Of a stretch of 64,000 nt of DNA, positions 12,050 through 26,000 are shown piece after piece. The notes under the pieces were generated by a model that saw nothing but the letters and a program-made list of their open reading frames with translations, was not told where the DNA came from and did not search any database. Position 1 is the first letter of the stretch. Each line of letters opens with the position of its first letter. This stretch comes from Branchiostoma floridae (Eukaryota; Chordata; Leptocardii; Amphioxiformes; Branchiostomatidae), in contig NC_049994.1 of NCBI RefSeq assembly GCF_000003815.2, positions 15,470,409 through 15,534,408 on the forward strand, written 5' to 3'. Made by a program: the position numbers and the translations under genes.

Positions 12050-13138
12050 CTAGAGTTCGGCGACCTCATACCTCCATGAAAATTTAGAGCTTTTGTAAAT
12101 TTCATGCAATTGACTAATACATTAGCATAATTTATGCATGGTGTTGTTCATCATTGACAAACGTACACATGTCACAATTATAAAATTCCCATTATTAATC
12201 ATAAAGCGGTTTTGCAATTTTTACATAAATTATGCAAATAAGTTCCACATTACCATATTTGGTATCTGCTTATATTCCACCTATCATAATTAACATGTGT
12301 TACATTTTTTGAAGTCCAGTTATTGAAAACAATGGAATTATACGATTTCCTCATTAAGTATGCAAATTAACTCCTCATTTGCATAACATGTATATCATTA
12401 TGAACATCTTTGCCTAAGGTACCCGCATGCCTAATATGATGCCAATCCGTGAATCCTTTCTGCAGTTATCCTCTTTGGAATATCTTGACAAAAACGCCCC
12501 TGCAGTTCTCAAATTAAATGTTAGGGGGCTGAAACTTGCCCCACTTTGTCATGACACTGAAAGCTATTTACCAGCCAAATGTCAAGACCATATCACGTCC
12601 AAGACAAGAGATACATAGAAAAAACTGCTATGATTGTATGTTGTCATTAATTATGCAAATTTGCTCCTATTTTGCATAATTAGTATTTTATCTTGTACAA
12701 CATTGTCTAAGGTACCTACATACCAAAAATCATGAAAATCCGTTGTTCCCTTCTTGAGTTATCCTCTTCAGAAGTTTTTGACAAAAATGCCCCTGCTATC
12801 CCAAAACTAAACGCTAGGGGGTCCAAACTTATGTCATTTCGTCCTGAGGACAAGAGCTATCTAATACTCAAAAATCGTGACCATAGCATGTTCAGAACAC
12901 CAAGATAGCAAAACCGGAAGTTGCGCTGCAGTACCAAGGGAAGCCGCTAGGGGGCCCAAAATCTAATCATTTCCAGCTTTCATCACACCCTACCAACATA
13001 CCAAGTATGAAACCAATCCACCCAACCGTTCTTGAGTTATTTTGTTTACACACACACACACACACACAAACACACAGACAGACACACAAACGCGGGGTAA
13101 AATATAACCTCCATGACATTTCATGGAGGTAACTAGGC
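12050..13138. repeat. Dispersed repeat of ~1.1 kb with internal ~290 bp subrepeats and a CA tail
   Basis: The left end ACCTCATACCTCCATGAAA is the inverted partner of the right end AACCTCCATGACATTTCATGGAGGT. Inside, three degenerate copies (near 12420, 12715 and 12985) share a block that runs from CCAATCCG, through TTCTTGAGTTATC and GACAAAAATGCCCCTGC, to GCTAGGGGG. A CA microsatellite occupies 13045-13090. No open frame of note is present. Confidence 0.65.
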
Positions 13139-13439
13139 CAGAAGCAGAAATTATTTCAATACTGCAGCCATATTTATAAAAACAAAATAACCAGAATATA
13201 GGGTTAAGAAATCCTGACTGTATGCAGGCTTCCATCACTGCACAGGCAATGTTACTAGTGGTAGAAGTCTGCACAATATGATGCAAATCCTCTTCTACTA
13301 GTTCTAGCCACAGATTCACAACACTACTCAGAGTACACACAATCCCTAGAATCCTACACGCCTTAGCAGATAGCAGAGAACCTTCCTGATCTTCCCAAAT
13401 GCTTGAGGTCTGCATGGAGGTCTGATACCATTATTATAC

Positions 13440-13618
13440 TATTCAGAAAGGCTGCCTATACTGTATACATTACGCCAAATTCTGGCAGGCATTTAGTTTA
13501 CGAAAAACTTGACTACCTCTAAGGACAAAGCTATGTAAAATCAATTAGTATTCCTACAATTTATCGGAAATTATCATGGTTTCCCTATGCCATGCGGAAA
13601 AGGGCATGCAGATACCAC
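13440..13618. mobile_element. Relic MITE of the GAGGGTYTGCATG family
   Basis: It shares the ordered blocks ctgcctatac, attacgccaaattc, gtttacgaaa, ctatgccatgcgg and aaaagggcatgcaga with the copies at 3140 and 7970. The ends are degraded. Confidence 0.45.
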
Positions 13619-13619
13619 C

Positions 13620-14420
13620 ACCCCCCACCCCCAAAACAGTAGCTCACTTGGCTCCTGTCGGTTCTCCTGTTTGTTGACACAGAATCAGTGTAAAGCAAAG
13701 TTCAGAGGCACCGAGGATGCCTCAAACACCCTCCGTGCCTGGTTGTTTGGCTAGGAGGGTGTGCCTCGCCTTCTCTCAGGGTCCACTTCCACACAAGCTT
13801 ATTCAGCCTGTGCATCCGACCAACACGTCTCAGTTTCTTCAAAACACCAGTCTTAATTTCCGAAGCGTCTTAAGATACAAACACCTTGTGGTCGGTAGTA
13901 ACGAGGCTTTCATGACGTGATCTTATTAAACTGATACACAAGAAAGGCTGCCTGCAGGGAATGCGATAGCACACCAGGACAAGACAAACTTCCAAACCTA
14001 TCAGATTACACCCCATGACATGTGTTTCTGTATTTGCTGTGAGTGTCTCTCACCCCGATGTCAACAACCAACGCCAGGAAAGGAGCTCAAGTTTGTTCCA
14101 CACCGGAAAAAAACTGATACACAAACACTCGTGGAGAGCATTCTTTCATAGGGAGGTCACATGTTTAGGTAAACAAACCTGATGACAGCAAGATGTCATG
14201 GTACATTTAGGATCACTCAAGTTTCTCCCAAAAACTTTGATAGGAGATGATTTATAAGGATTTAATCGATAATATCTGGTGTCAGGCTTAACAGATCTGA
14301 AGGCGGATGTTTGGATCTGTCAACTGCTGTTCCACTAATCACAATGCCACTGACACTGACTTGTTGGCATCTTAGGTGGGAGGGGTATTAGGAATGGGCG
14401 TAAAGGAATATACTTCAGCA
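13620..14420. other. No gene recognised; LASP1-like intron
   Basis: The stretch lies downstream (on the minus strand) of the second LASP1-like coding exon, so it is most simply intron sequence. The next expected exon, with the end of the LIM domain and the nebulin repeats, was not found anywhere between 1 and 14420. The intron therefore probably runs off the left edge. Confidence 0.5.
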
Positions 14421-14425
14421 CTTAC

Positions 14426-14717
14426 GCATTGCAGTATGGTTTCTTGTTGAACCCCTTGTAGTTCTTCATATTGAGGGTCATGCGACACTCCTCGCAGTTG
14501 AAGCATCCCTTGTGCCAGTACTGCAAACGACAAGAAGATCGCCACAATCAGACAAAGACGCGATCTTGTTTTTATTTACGAAATCTACAGATGCTGTCTC
14601 TATCAAAACAGCTGATGATACGAAGTTGGGGCGGTCCCTCTAGCTTACCTTGTCCAGGCAGTTCAGTTTCTCCATCGGGTAGACCGTCTTCTCGCACCGT
14701 GCACACTTCGGATTCAT
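14426..14717 (-). CDS. LASP1: LASP1-like LIM and SH3 domain protein, first two coding exons
   Basis: Minus strand, coding exons 14717-14649 and 14520-14426. The first encodes 23 residues starting [14 protein letters not shown] and ends AAG|GTAAGC. The second starts after TTTGCAG, reads [19 protein letters not shown] and ends GC|GTAAGTG. The Zn ligands Cys5, Cys8, His26, Cys29, Cys32 and Cys35 follow LIM spacing, and the NMKNYKG..KKPYCNA part is diagnostic of the LASP/nebulette family. In that family the LIM domain is followed by nebulin repeats and an SH3 domain and the protein acts on actin at focal contacts. Those later exons lie outside the window. A TAG in frame just upstream of the ATG supports the start. 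The gene is divergent from RPL23, with 208 bp between the two start codons. Confidence 0.92.
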
Positions 14718-14925
14718 GTTGGAGGTCTAGTCCTGATCCAAAGCAATCCAAAAACGTCGACAGTTCGGCTATTGAACGCTCAGAGCGAGAGAAATTAGCC
14801 TTATTTTGCAGAGTTTTTAACAGCTCGAGTCGAGCTGGAATATCCTACTCAGGAAATAAGCGCCCCTTCCCGGCAGGCTCTGCTCGGCGCATGCGTACTG
14901 GTGGTCGGTCTCTTCCTCCGTGAAA
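14718..14925. promoter_or_regulatory. Bidirectional promoter, LASP1-like / RPL23
   Basis: Only 208 bases separate the two divergent start codons, so both 5' UTRs and both core promoters must lie here unless upstream non-coding exons exist. A polypyrimidine stretch TCTCTTCCTCC at 14909-14919, seven bases before the RPL23 ATG, fits a 5' TOP element, the translational control signal of ribosomal protein mRNAs. The segment is relatively CpG-rich and has no clear TATA box. Confidence 0.7.
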
Positions 14926-17910
<2,985 letters not shown>

Positions 17911-17936
17911 TTTCCACCCCCGCTCTGCTAGTCTTC

Positions 17937-17942
17937 AATAAA
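17937..17942 (+). terminator. RPL23 polyadenylation signal
   Basis: AATAAA lies 27 bases after the stop codon and is followed by a T/G-rich stretch (GTTCTGTCTGTTGGTCTTG). This is the usual layout of a cleavage and polyadenylation site. Confidence 0.8.
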
Positions 17943-17984
17943 CCTGGTCACAACCTACTCGTTCTGTCTGTTGGTCTTGCTTCA

Positions 17985-18008
17985 GTTTGTTTGTTTGTTT
18001 GTTTGTTA
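17985..18008. repeat. GTTT tetranucleotide repeat
   Basis: Five to six units of GTTT lie just downstream of the RPL23 polyadenylation region. Confidence 0.85.
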
Positions 18009-18879
18009 GTAGGGCTGTGTACTGGTACAGTCAGTTAGGTGCAACCGTGCAGGTCCAAAATACTGTGTTGAACTCTGATGTACTGGTACTGCACCTATAT
18101 AATCCACAACACATGTGAATTCACAGAGGGACTGCCTGTCGCTAAGCACTACACAGGGGAACTGAATGGAAGATTTAGGGCAAATAATTTCCTTTTAAAC
18201 AAAAATTTTTTATCTTTAGTTGTTCAAGTATACAAGTCCAGACCTGTATTTAACTTTCTGGTGATACTCTGACGATCTTATTGTGTGATTGTTTACATAT
18301 TACGAGTTGTTTTCTTGACAGACTTGTTCATAGAAACACCCTTTGCAACCTTCACCCATAAATGGTATCCAGAAAAAAACTGAAAAATCATATGTTGAAT
18401 CTCTTCTGATTGAAGAAAGGTTGTTCAGTCTAATTAGACAGAAACACCAGAATGGCAGATATATTACATTCCAGGATCGTTTCGTCACTTGAGGTGTATG
18501 AGAGGGTGTGAAGACCAACAATACTTAGCTTTTAGTTAATGAAAGAAGTAATTTGATTACAGCAACATACACGGGTGTGAAGTGTTCCTAGCAGCTGTCG
18601 TGATTGCACTCATACAACTAAAACTAGTACCCAGACATATGAGCTAGTCTGGCATAAGTAGTAAACGGCTTTAGGGCAAAACTACTATAGGTTTGTACAG
18701 TAAGTACAAGCTATGTAAGACATTAAGGTTTAATCCACTCATACTAGGAAGGACCTCGACTCTTTTGGATAAAGTGTGGTGGGATTTTTCTCCTACACAA
18801 GATTCAAACCCATGTCACAGACCTCCACTAACTTTGAGCCAGTCAGAGTTCCATGACCCAGGTATATCCCTGCATAGGA

Positions 18880-19455
18880 GAATGTGTGGAAGACCTCCAA
18901 ACCCTACAGCACCTTCTACAGATCTAGAGCTGCCAATTCGGCCCAACTTGCACCTACGAGAGGCCAACATTGCTGCCCAAGGATGGATCCAGTGGTGGAG
19001 TGAAAGGATCTGATGATGGGCTACTCTTCAGCACCAAGGACAGACCTCTCCTAAACCAAACATCACATACCTGTATGCAGTACTTGCCCTTCCCCATGGT
19101 TGCCTGTGAAATACACCCAGCAACAGTTGATGATATAGAATACTTGGACAGACCTCTCCTAAACCAAACATCATATACTGTAATAGATGGCGGGGATTTT
19201 TTAATTAAAATTTCGCGGTAGCAAGAAAAATGACTTTTCGCAGTGGTTTTTAGTTCGCGGTAGCACCGTGCACTGTTGTCCTCACTGCCATGGAAAAATG
19301 TTCGCGGTGGTTTAAAATTTGCCACTATGAAAACTGCAAACATTAAACCACCGCAAAAGTTTCTACATTTACAGTAGTACTTGCCCTTCCCCATGGTTGC
19401 CTGTGAAATGGAGCCAGAAACAGTTAGTGATATGAAATACTTGGTACCTTTTAAA
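18880..19455 (+). pseudogene. Decayed coding fragment of unknown family (left arm)
   Basis: A plus-strand segment reads KPYSTFYR, then after a frameshift ERPTLLPKDGSSGG..GLLFSTKDRPLLNQTS, then QYLPFPMVACE. The right arm (50380-50870, minus) carries the same segment without the frameshift. In this copy part of it is tandemly duplicated (the FPMVACE block occurs at about 19083 and 19385), with a MITE between the two. The other strand gives a 47-codon frame starting MGKGKYC at 19097, which I regard as a shadow. I do not recognise the family. It may be a truncated gene carried into the duplication. Confidence 0.45.
19176..19376. mobile_element. MITE with TACTGTAA ends and TCGCGGTGG interior
   Basis: It starts TACTGTAATAGATGG and ends CTACATTTACAGTA. 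The interior has TTCGCGGT and ACCGCAAAAG motifs in both orientations, a pattern seen in a widespread invertebrate MITE family. The right arm of the duplication lacks it, so it inserted after the duplication. Confidence 0.7.
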
Positions 19456-19997
19456 CAAAATCTCAATGTGGGGGGGGGGGGTCAATGTTGAAGTAATCAA
19501 AATCGACCCATATCAGCTTTTGTCACCTGCTCAATAGACATTTTTTTACAAAAAAAAAAACAACTGGATGGTTTTCATGTCTTTGAAAAGGATCGTTACA
19601 AGCTGTTGTTATAGTGTGCAAGAAAAAGCTCAGTTCCAGATTATTGCTACATACTATCGAATTTATAGACGAAAGACTCCAAATTAAGGTTTTCTATCCC
19701 CCGTTCATGAAACTAAGTTCGTTCTAAATCGCGTTCCTAATGTTCCTAATTTCATCATTTATCACAACTGTGTTTGAGTCAATGCCTTAAATCTCCAAGC
19801 AGATACTGAACGTAGCTGCGACAGAAGTCAATCCTTCCAGATTCATTACATGCTATTCATTAAGAAAAAATCACGACACGGCCCATGAATCTGTTCGCTG
19901 TATCTTGATATCACTGTACATAATTATCTTAATGGGCCTTGATATATGATATTGTGTTGGACGCGTGACGGTAGCCACGAAGGCGAGTACATGATGT

Positions 19998-20005
19998 TAT
20001 ATATT
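19998..20005 (+). promoter_or_regulatory. TATA box of receptor gene A
   Basis: GTTATATATTTCC lies 66-73 bases before the ATG. The same promoter, with the TATA element and the downstream GCGGTAGTCTACTGAACGG block, is found inverted upstream of gene C (49846-49854). That places the start of transcription near 20030. Confidence 0.6.
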
Positions 20006-20070
20006 TCCTTGCGGTAGTCTACTGAACGGAATCATTGGCAGCTGAAGTGGGGAAGACGTCGGATCCAACC

Positions 20071-23000
20071 ATGAGACGACGAGGTAATGATTGAACATTT
20101 TCATGCTACATGTATTTATCTCTGACAGATTCTCTTGAGCTGAGGTTCAGTTTTTTCCTCTTCTGTTGACACACGAGTTGCAAACAACTTATCTACAAGC
20201 AGGTGCATCCGTCGGACATGTTTTGTGGGTATTTTGTCGGCTTTTCTGTGTTTCGACCTTTATTCTTACAATATCCTCAACTCTTGCACTTTCTCTGTTC
20301 TACCTCCCTGAACAAGAAAAATCCTGGAAATCACACACAAGTCAAACCGATACTTCAACTAAGAAATTGGCGGGCAACTTGTAACATTGTTGGCTTTTAC
20401 TTATAATTGACATAATTCGATGTTCCAGTTAACAAAATTGTGATGCTCTTTTCCTTTGTCTTCGAAGGAAGACAACAAAGCCGGGCAAGAGGTCGTCAAG
20501 ACCGCCCAAGGAACCCGATTGTCCTTCTCTTCCTGATGTCTACAATCTTGTACTTCATATCAAAGTATTTTGCAGGAGATTTCTCTCCCAACAACAGCCC
20601 GGCTATAGAGGAAGCACCGCTCCCAGCACCAGCGAGCACCCCGGTGTCGCCAGTCCACCGCGACTATCAGACCTACCTGCTCCGCAAGCGGCGTGATCGT
20701 TCGGATGATCGGGAGAGAAACGGCAACCTCTCAGCGGCGGCAAGGCCACGCGACATCGAGCAGCTGACCTCTCCTACCAGCGACAAGGGCTTTTCAACTC
20801 ACAGCGGCAAAGTCAACGATGTAGGATCGCCAGGCATCGCTTGGGGGAAAAAGAAAAACATTTCAGACCTTGACGCCAAAAGCTTAAACAACGGAGACGA
20901 TGCTGTCCCTACACAACAAACCGAAATCGACAAACCATCTGATGCACCCCTCAGTATTTCTACAAATGTTGGTGACGAGAGACAACCCTTACCTCAAAGT
21001 AAAGACTCTCATGAATTGCAGGGCTCTGGAGTAGAAATCATTGATTCCAATGACAACCCTGTGGATTCTGATCCCTCACCAAAAAGCGAAGAATTATACC
21101 AACAAGCTGAGTACCCTACTTTTACCGACGACAAAGCGTACCTCTTTCTCGACGCCAAGCGACATCCTGGAAGCACTGAAGAAGAGTTCTACGACATAAA
21201 TCGTGAGAAGATCAATCCTACGTCCCTGCACACGTCAAAAAACGGGGTAATGGAAGCAGACGACGACGATATTTTGAGAGGTAAGACGCAGTCGACTGCA
21301 GAAGATGTAGAGTCAAATGGCGTCTTCACCAGAACCGGCACCTTCGATATCATCGACGAAGGTGACCAGATCCAGGACTCACATACCAAGACCGCACGAG
21401 CCAACCAGATTGGTTTAGGCGCACTGTTTTCTCAGAATAATCACCTTTATCATCAAGATAAAGACATTGCACAGAAAGCAAGGCCTAGTGCCGATGAAGG
21501 CGAACCACAATTAAAGAATCAAGAGAGCAAAGAAGAAGTGCCATACTCCAGAGGAAGTTTTGATACTCAAGAAATCAAGCATCTCCGTGCCTCAAAGGAA
21601 TCTACGAACTCTACCATTCACAGCCACACTTCAAGTGCCCAAACCAACCGTCGGCGTAGACGAGACATCGGCGATCAAGTTTACGAAGAAAGTTCAGGCG
21701 AAGACCTCGAAACTACCGAAATGCCGGTGCAAGATACAATCACAGACGCTGTTAGGGGTGGTAGAAGCACAATTGGACCGGACGTGGAAGAGGTAACACT
21801 AACACATCCGTTACGTGTCACAGGAGAAACCAATGCTACTGCAACACTCAACGGCAAAGAAGCAACTGTGACAATCACCGAAAACACGTCTACATCAGGT
21901 AAGGACAGATAGCGTGACTCGTCTTTCAGCTTCATCTTTACAAAATGTATATGGGCTGCACTGTAAGTAATTCATATAGGCTGTATATATATTCATATAT
22001 CTATATATATATTTATACATTTATATACATTTATATATATATATGTAGAGAGAGAGAGAGAGAAATAGATCTTGTTGTTATAGACCATACGCAAGTCACT
22101 GTAATTGTGTCAATACAGATTTCTCTGTTCTGTTCTTTACTAGGTAGCAATCACCAATGGTTACGGGTTTCTCAGAACTGGGCAGTCCAAGACAACCTGC
22201 AAGACTCAAGGCGGCCCGCCTGGAGGGCTCTAGACCTAGACCCGTACACCACTTGGCGCATTGAGCGGACTCTACCTTTGATCATTGACTTTGGAGCCTC
22301 ATACGAACTTAGTCGGATCCGTGTAACATACGAGGAAAATCAGCATGCCATCACAGGGTACAGACTTTACATGTCAGCCGGACCACATGCGCAAAGACAG
22401 CAAGTGAACTGGACTCAGGTCCTGACCACCCAAAGGCAAAACGTCAGCACAAGAGTAGAAACTATCGCTGGATTTGGGGGCACTGGCCGCTCTTGGAAGC
22501 TGGATTTTGTGCATGTTCTCAATGAACCAGAGTTGTGGTGTAACGCAACGTATATGGGCTTAACCTCTCGCGACAGAAGGAAAGACACAGTTTATGTGAC
22601 AAGTGTGCAATTTTTCGGTACAAAAGGTGAGTTTATTTTGCACGTAAGCAACGATAACATATAAGTCTACAATGCCAACTTTCGCATCGATGTAACAAGT
22701 CGAATCTGATAATTATGAAAGTTAATCCTACACCATTGCATTTTCATATTGTGTATCTTTTCTCTTCTGTCACAATGGGAAGTTGCGGGCGACGAAACAG
22801 CTACATCTTCTGGCCACTGGATAGCACACGCCGACATCAGTCCTGAAGCCCAAGAGTACACCGGCTCCGCTCACTATAGGAGGGGGATGCGGAATGGAGT
22901 TACAGATATACTGAGGGGAGGAAACACCATGTGGAAACCACTGGGAACACCTCGGTACCACAATAACTGGTTTGTCGTCCTGGACTATCATGTCAGTTAC

Positions 23001-26000
23001 ACCATGAAGAAGCTGCGGATTGTCAACTACGGCTGTGACTGGATCCATGACGTCAAGGCGTTCACTCTACAAGTCTCCATCGCGGGAAACCCTTACAGGT
23101 ATATGCGAATCAGTTTTGCATTATTCACTCCACTTCCCTGCGTAACTGCGGGAATTTTGGCCCAGAAGGTGCTGGGTTCGAATCCTCTCATGATACCGAT
23201 CCTGTATCCTTGGTAAAGGCATTTTGCAGGTCTTTCCTCACTCCACCCGGATATAAAAATGGATCGGGCTCCGCGTTCCGATATAGTGCCCTAAATACAA
23301 CATTTTTACTTAAATGCATTGTCCAACATTTAACCCTCTTTTCCAAACTTTTCAGACTTTTAGGACACGTCCTAGACCTAACATCACTCCCAGACTACGC
23401 TTAAACTTTGTGTTTACCCAGAAGCTGACATGCGCATATGCTCTTTAGGATATGCTCTTATGAAACCTACAACTTTTTGTATTTTGATATATTTCAGTCA
23501 TATGTTCCTGCATTTGATTTCCATTTTATGATTAGTAATGCCTTTTCATTTGACGTAAAAATAAGCTTTGTAAACCTAATTATTTCATCACTTGATGTTC
23601 TGATTGTACCTTCGCTATATAAAAAATTCCAGATGGACCCCCGTGCTGACCGTGACTGACGTGGCAGCGAACACCTCCCTCCCGCAGTACTTCGGCGGCT
23701 TCTCGGCGTCGGGCCGCTACTGGATGGTCACCGTAACGGCCACCTACTCGGGCTGGGAGCCGTGGATGAGAACGTTTCAGCTCTTTGGCATAAAAGGTAC
23801 GGTAAAAGTTTATCTGTAATTTTGATAAATCTAAAGCTAAAAGTTTGACGTTGTATGAATCCTATGGAAATGCCAATGATTCCCAGTGACATCACCTCCT
23901 ATTTTGATTTCAGACTCACCATATCTCTGTACCCCGATGTTGTTAACGATCACTGCCACTGGTGTGATAAATGGGCCTACCTGGGATCATATAAACGATG
24001 TGGTAGGAGACATGACTCCAGTTCCTAGCGTTATTGTTAGCAACAGCTTAAGAATATGTTAACGATTTCAACAAACAAAAATGTACCTTTTGATTGCCGT
24101 GGTATGATTCTGTGTTCCGTCTTAAGATGCTTTTCTTTTCTAGTATTCGATTATGTTTCTCTACCACTAGTCAAAAATACAATCTTAAGGCTGTGTTATA
24201 CAATATCAACTTGATGTATTTTGAAAGTCGTGTTATCGTTCTGTGTTCCGTGTAAGGATGATGATGAAATGCCAATGGGGACAGTTATCAATACTCAGTG
24301 GATTGATCATACCCGCATATATGACGTCATGTGGAACAACGGAAGCAGTGGCCAATACGTCATTGGAGACGTCGGAAACACGCGGCGGATTGACCTTTCA
24401 CCTGCTGGCTTTGGTGAGTCGTGCTGCAAGTTTACTGAGATTGAGCTAACTCCTCATTCACTCACTCACTCTTTCACTCACACTCACTCACTCACTCATT
24501 CTCTCACTCACTCACACTCACTCACTCACTCTCTCTCTTACTCACTCACTCTCACACACTCACTCATTCATTCATTCACTCAAAACATTCAATTTCTCAT
24601 CCACTCCTCACTCATTCATTCATTCATTCACTCACTCATTCGTTCATTCACTGATTCATCCACTCCTCGCTCACTCTAGTATTAGTTACATACATTATTG
24701 CGTCTTTATCGTATTTCGAAAAAACAATGGATACCAAAAACGTCATGAGTCCTTCATTAGGAACCCTATAGGAGCAATTCGAAAGAACTGTAAATGAATA
24801 CTGATGTCCATTTTTCTTCGGCAGATTGCCGGAGGGATGTCGTTCCTAACATCATGCTACCACTTAAGGTGGACATCTGCTGCGTTCCAGGTGGGTGATT
24901 AGGTGAACATAAACACGATATTAACCATATCATGCCCAAATAAAAACATATGTAAACCACGCACTTAAATCCAAGGAGGAAAGGGATTGTGAAATATAGC
25001 TAGAAGAAATTTTGATTACTACCAACACAGATGAGCTTCCGTGATATTGAGTGCCTGTCTATTGTCCGTATGTCTGTTCCAGTGTGTATAACTTCAGATG
25101 TCTTGATATTGATTTGTGATCTTTCAGGTCACATAGACTGGAATCCAGAGGTAAGTGTAGTTTCCTCTGTTGACTTTTTCGTCTTAATTAATCTCTTTCA
25201 AACACATACTGTCATCATTGAACATGTAAATACTATACACACGGTCTTCTAGGTCAAGACCATTATTAGATTGGCCCTTTCGTTGGAAGTCTTCAATTAC
25301 ACACCTATCTGGCATCTAAGTTTAATTATCCAACATAGTCAACGTTTCTTGTACTTAAGTTATGCAGACATTTTCTGCAACATCGTAACTGCTGGCCAAG
25401 ACGGTTCTATTAGCCTCTACTAGGTCGGTGAAAAATACCTACTAGTATGTTGTATGTATTTACAATGATTTTTCCACTGACCTGGCATCCTCTTACGCAG
25501 GGACATCCAACAGCGAAACCGCCTGCCTGGATGTACCCTGCTTTCTCAACTGTCACCCTTAGTTCCTGACCACCCTGCTTACAAATATGAATCAGCTTAC
25601 CCTTATATATGCAGGACCCCTTTCGAAAACTGAAAGGCCTATTCTCTTATTGGCTGACAGCTGGTTTGGGGGGGGGGGCGTCCACAGGAACTAAGAGTGA
25701 CGGTTGAGAAAGCAGTGTACATCCAGACAGGTGGTTTCGCCGTTGCATATCCCTGCCTAGGAGGATGCTGACCTGGTAGGGGCTAAAAGAACCGTCTTGG
25801 CCCGCAACTACGACATTGCCACCATAAAATCCTGTTGGAGATGAGAAAATACCTGAATTTTGTGTCGTTGACCTTCGGCTCAGGCCGAGCTGAGTGGACT
25901 GCAGTGTTCCAACACAGCCAGTTGCAGGGTGTGCGGAAGCATGACGGGAAATTCTTGCGGCTGTGACAAGGCATGCAGGTATGATATCTATTCCACCAAC

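Noticed and set aside
1-14420. Remaining LASP1 exons (end of LIM, nebulin repeats, SH3)
   Set aside because: I looked on the minus strand for a continuation of PYCNA (a HYPK-type start), for VADTPE-type nebulin motifs and for an SH3. None was seen, so they must lie beyond the left edge.
23160-23190. tRNA gene suggested by a perfect B box
   Set aside because: There is no acceptor stem or anticodon arm of the right spacing, and a SINE-like central domain follows. It is a SINE head.
24221-24679. Open frame of 152 codons rich in Ser-Leu-Thr-His
   Set aside because: It reads gene A exon 6, then runs through the donor site into the CTCA microsatellite. The paralogue exons end at the donor.
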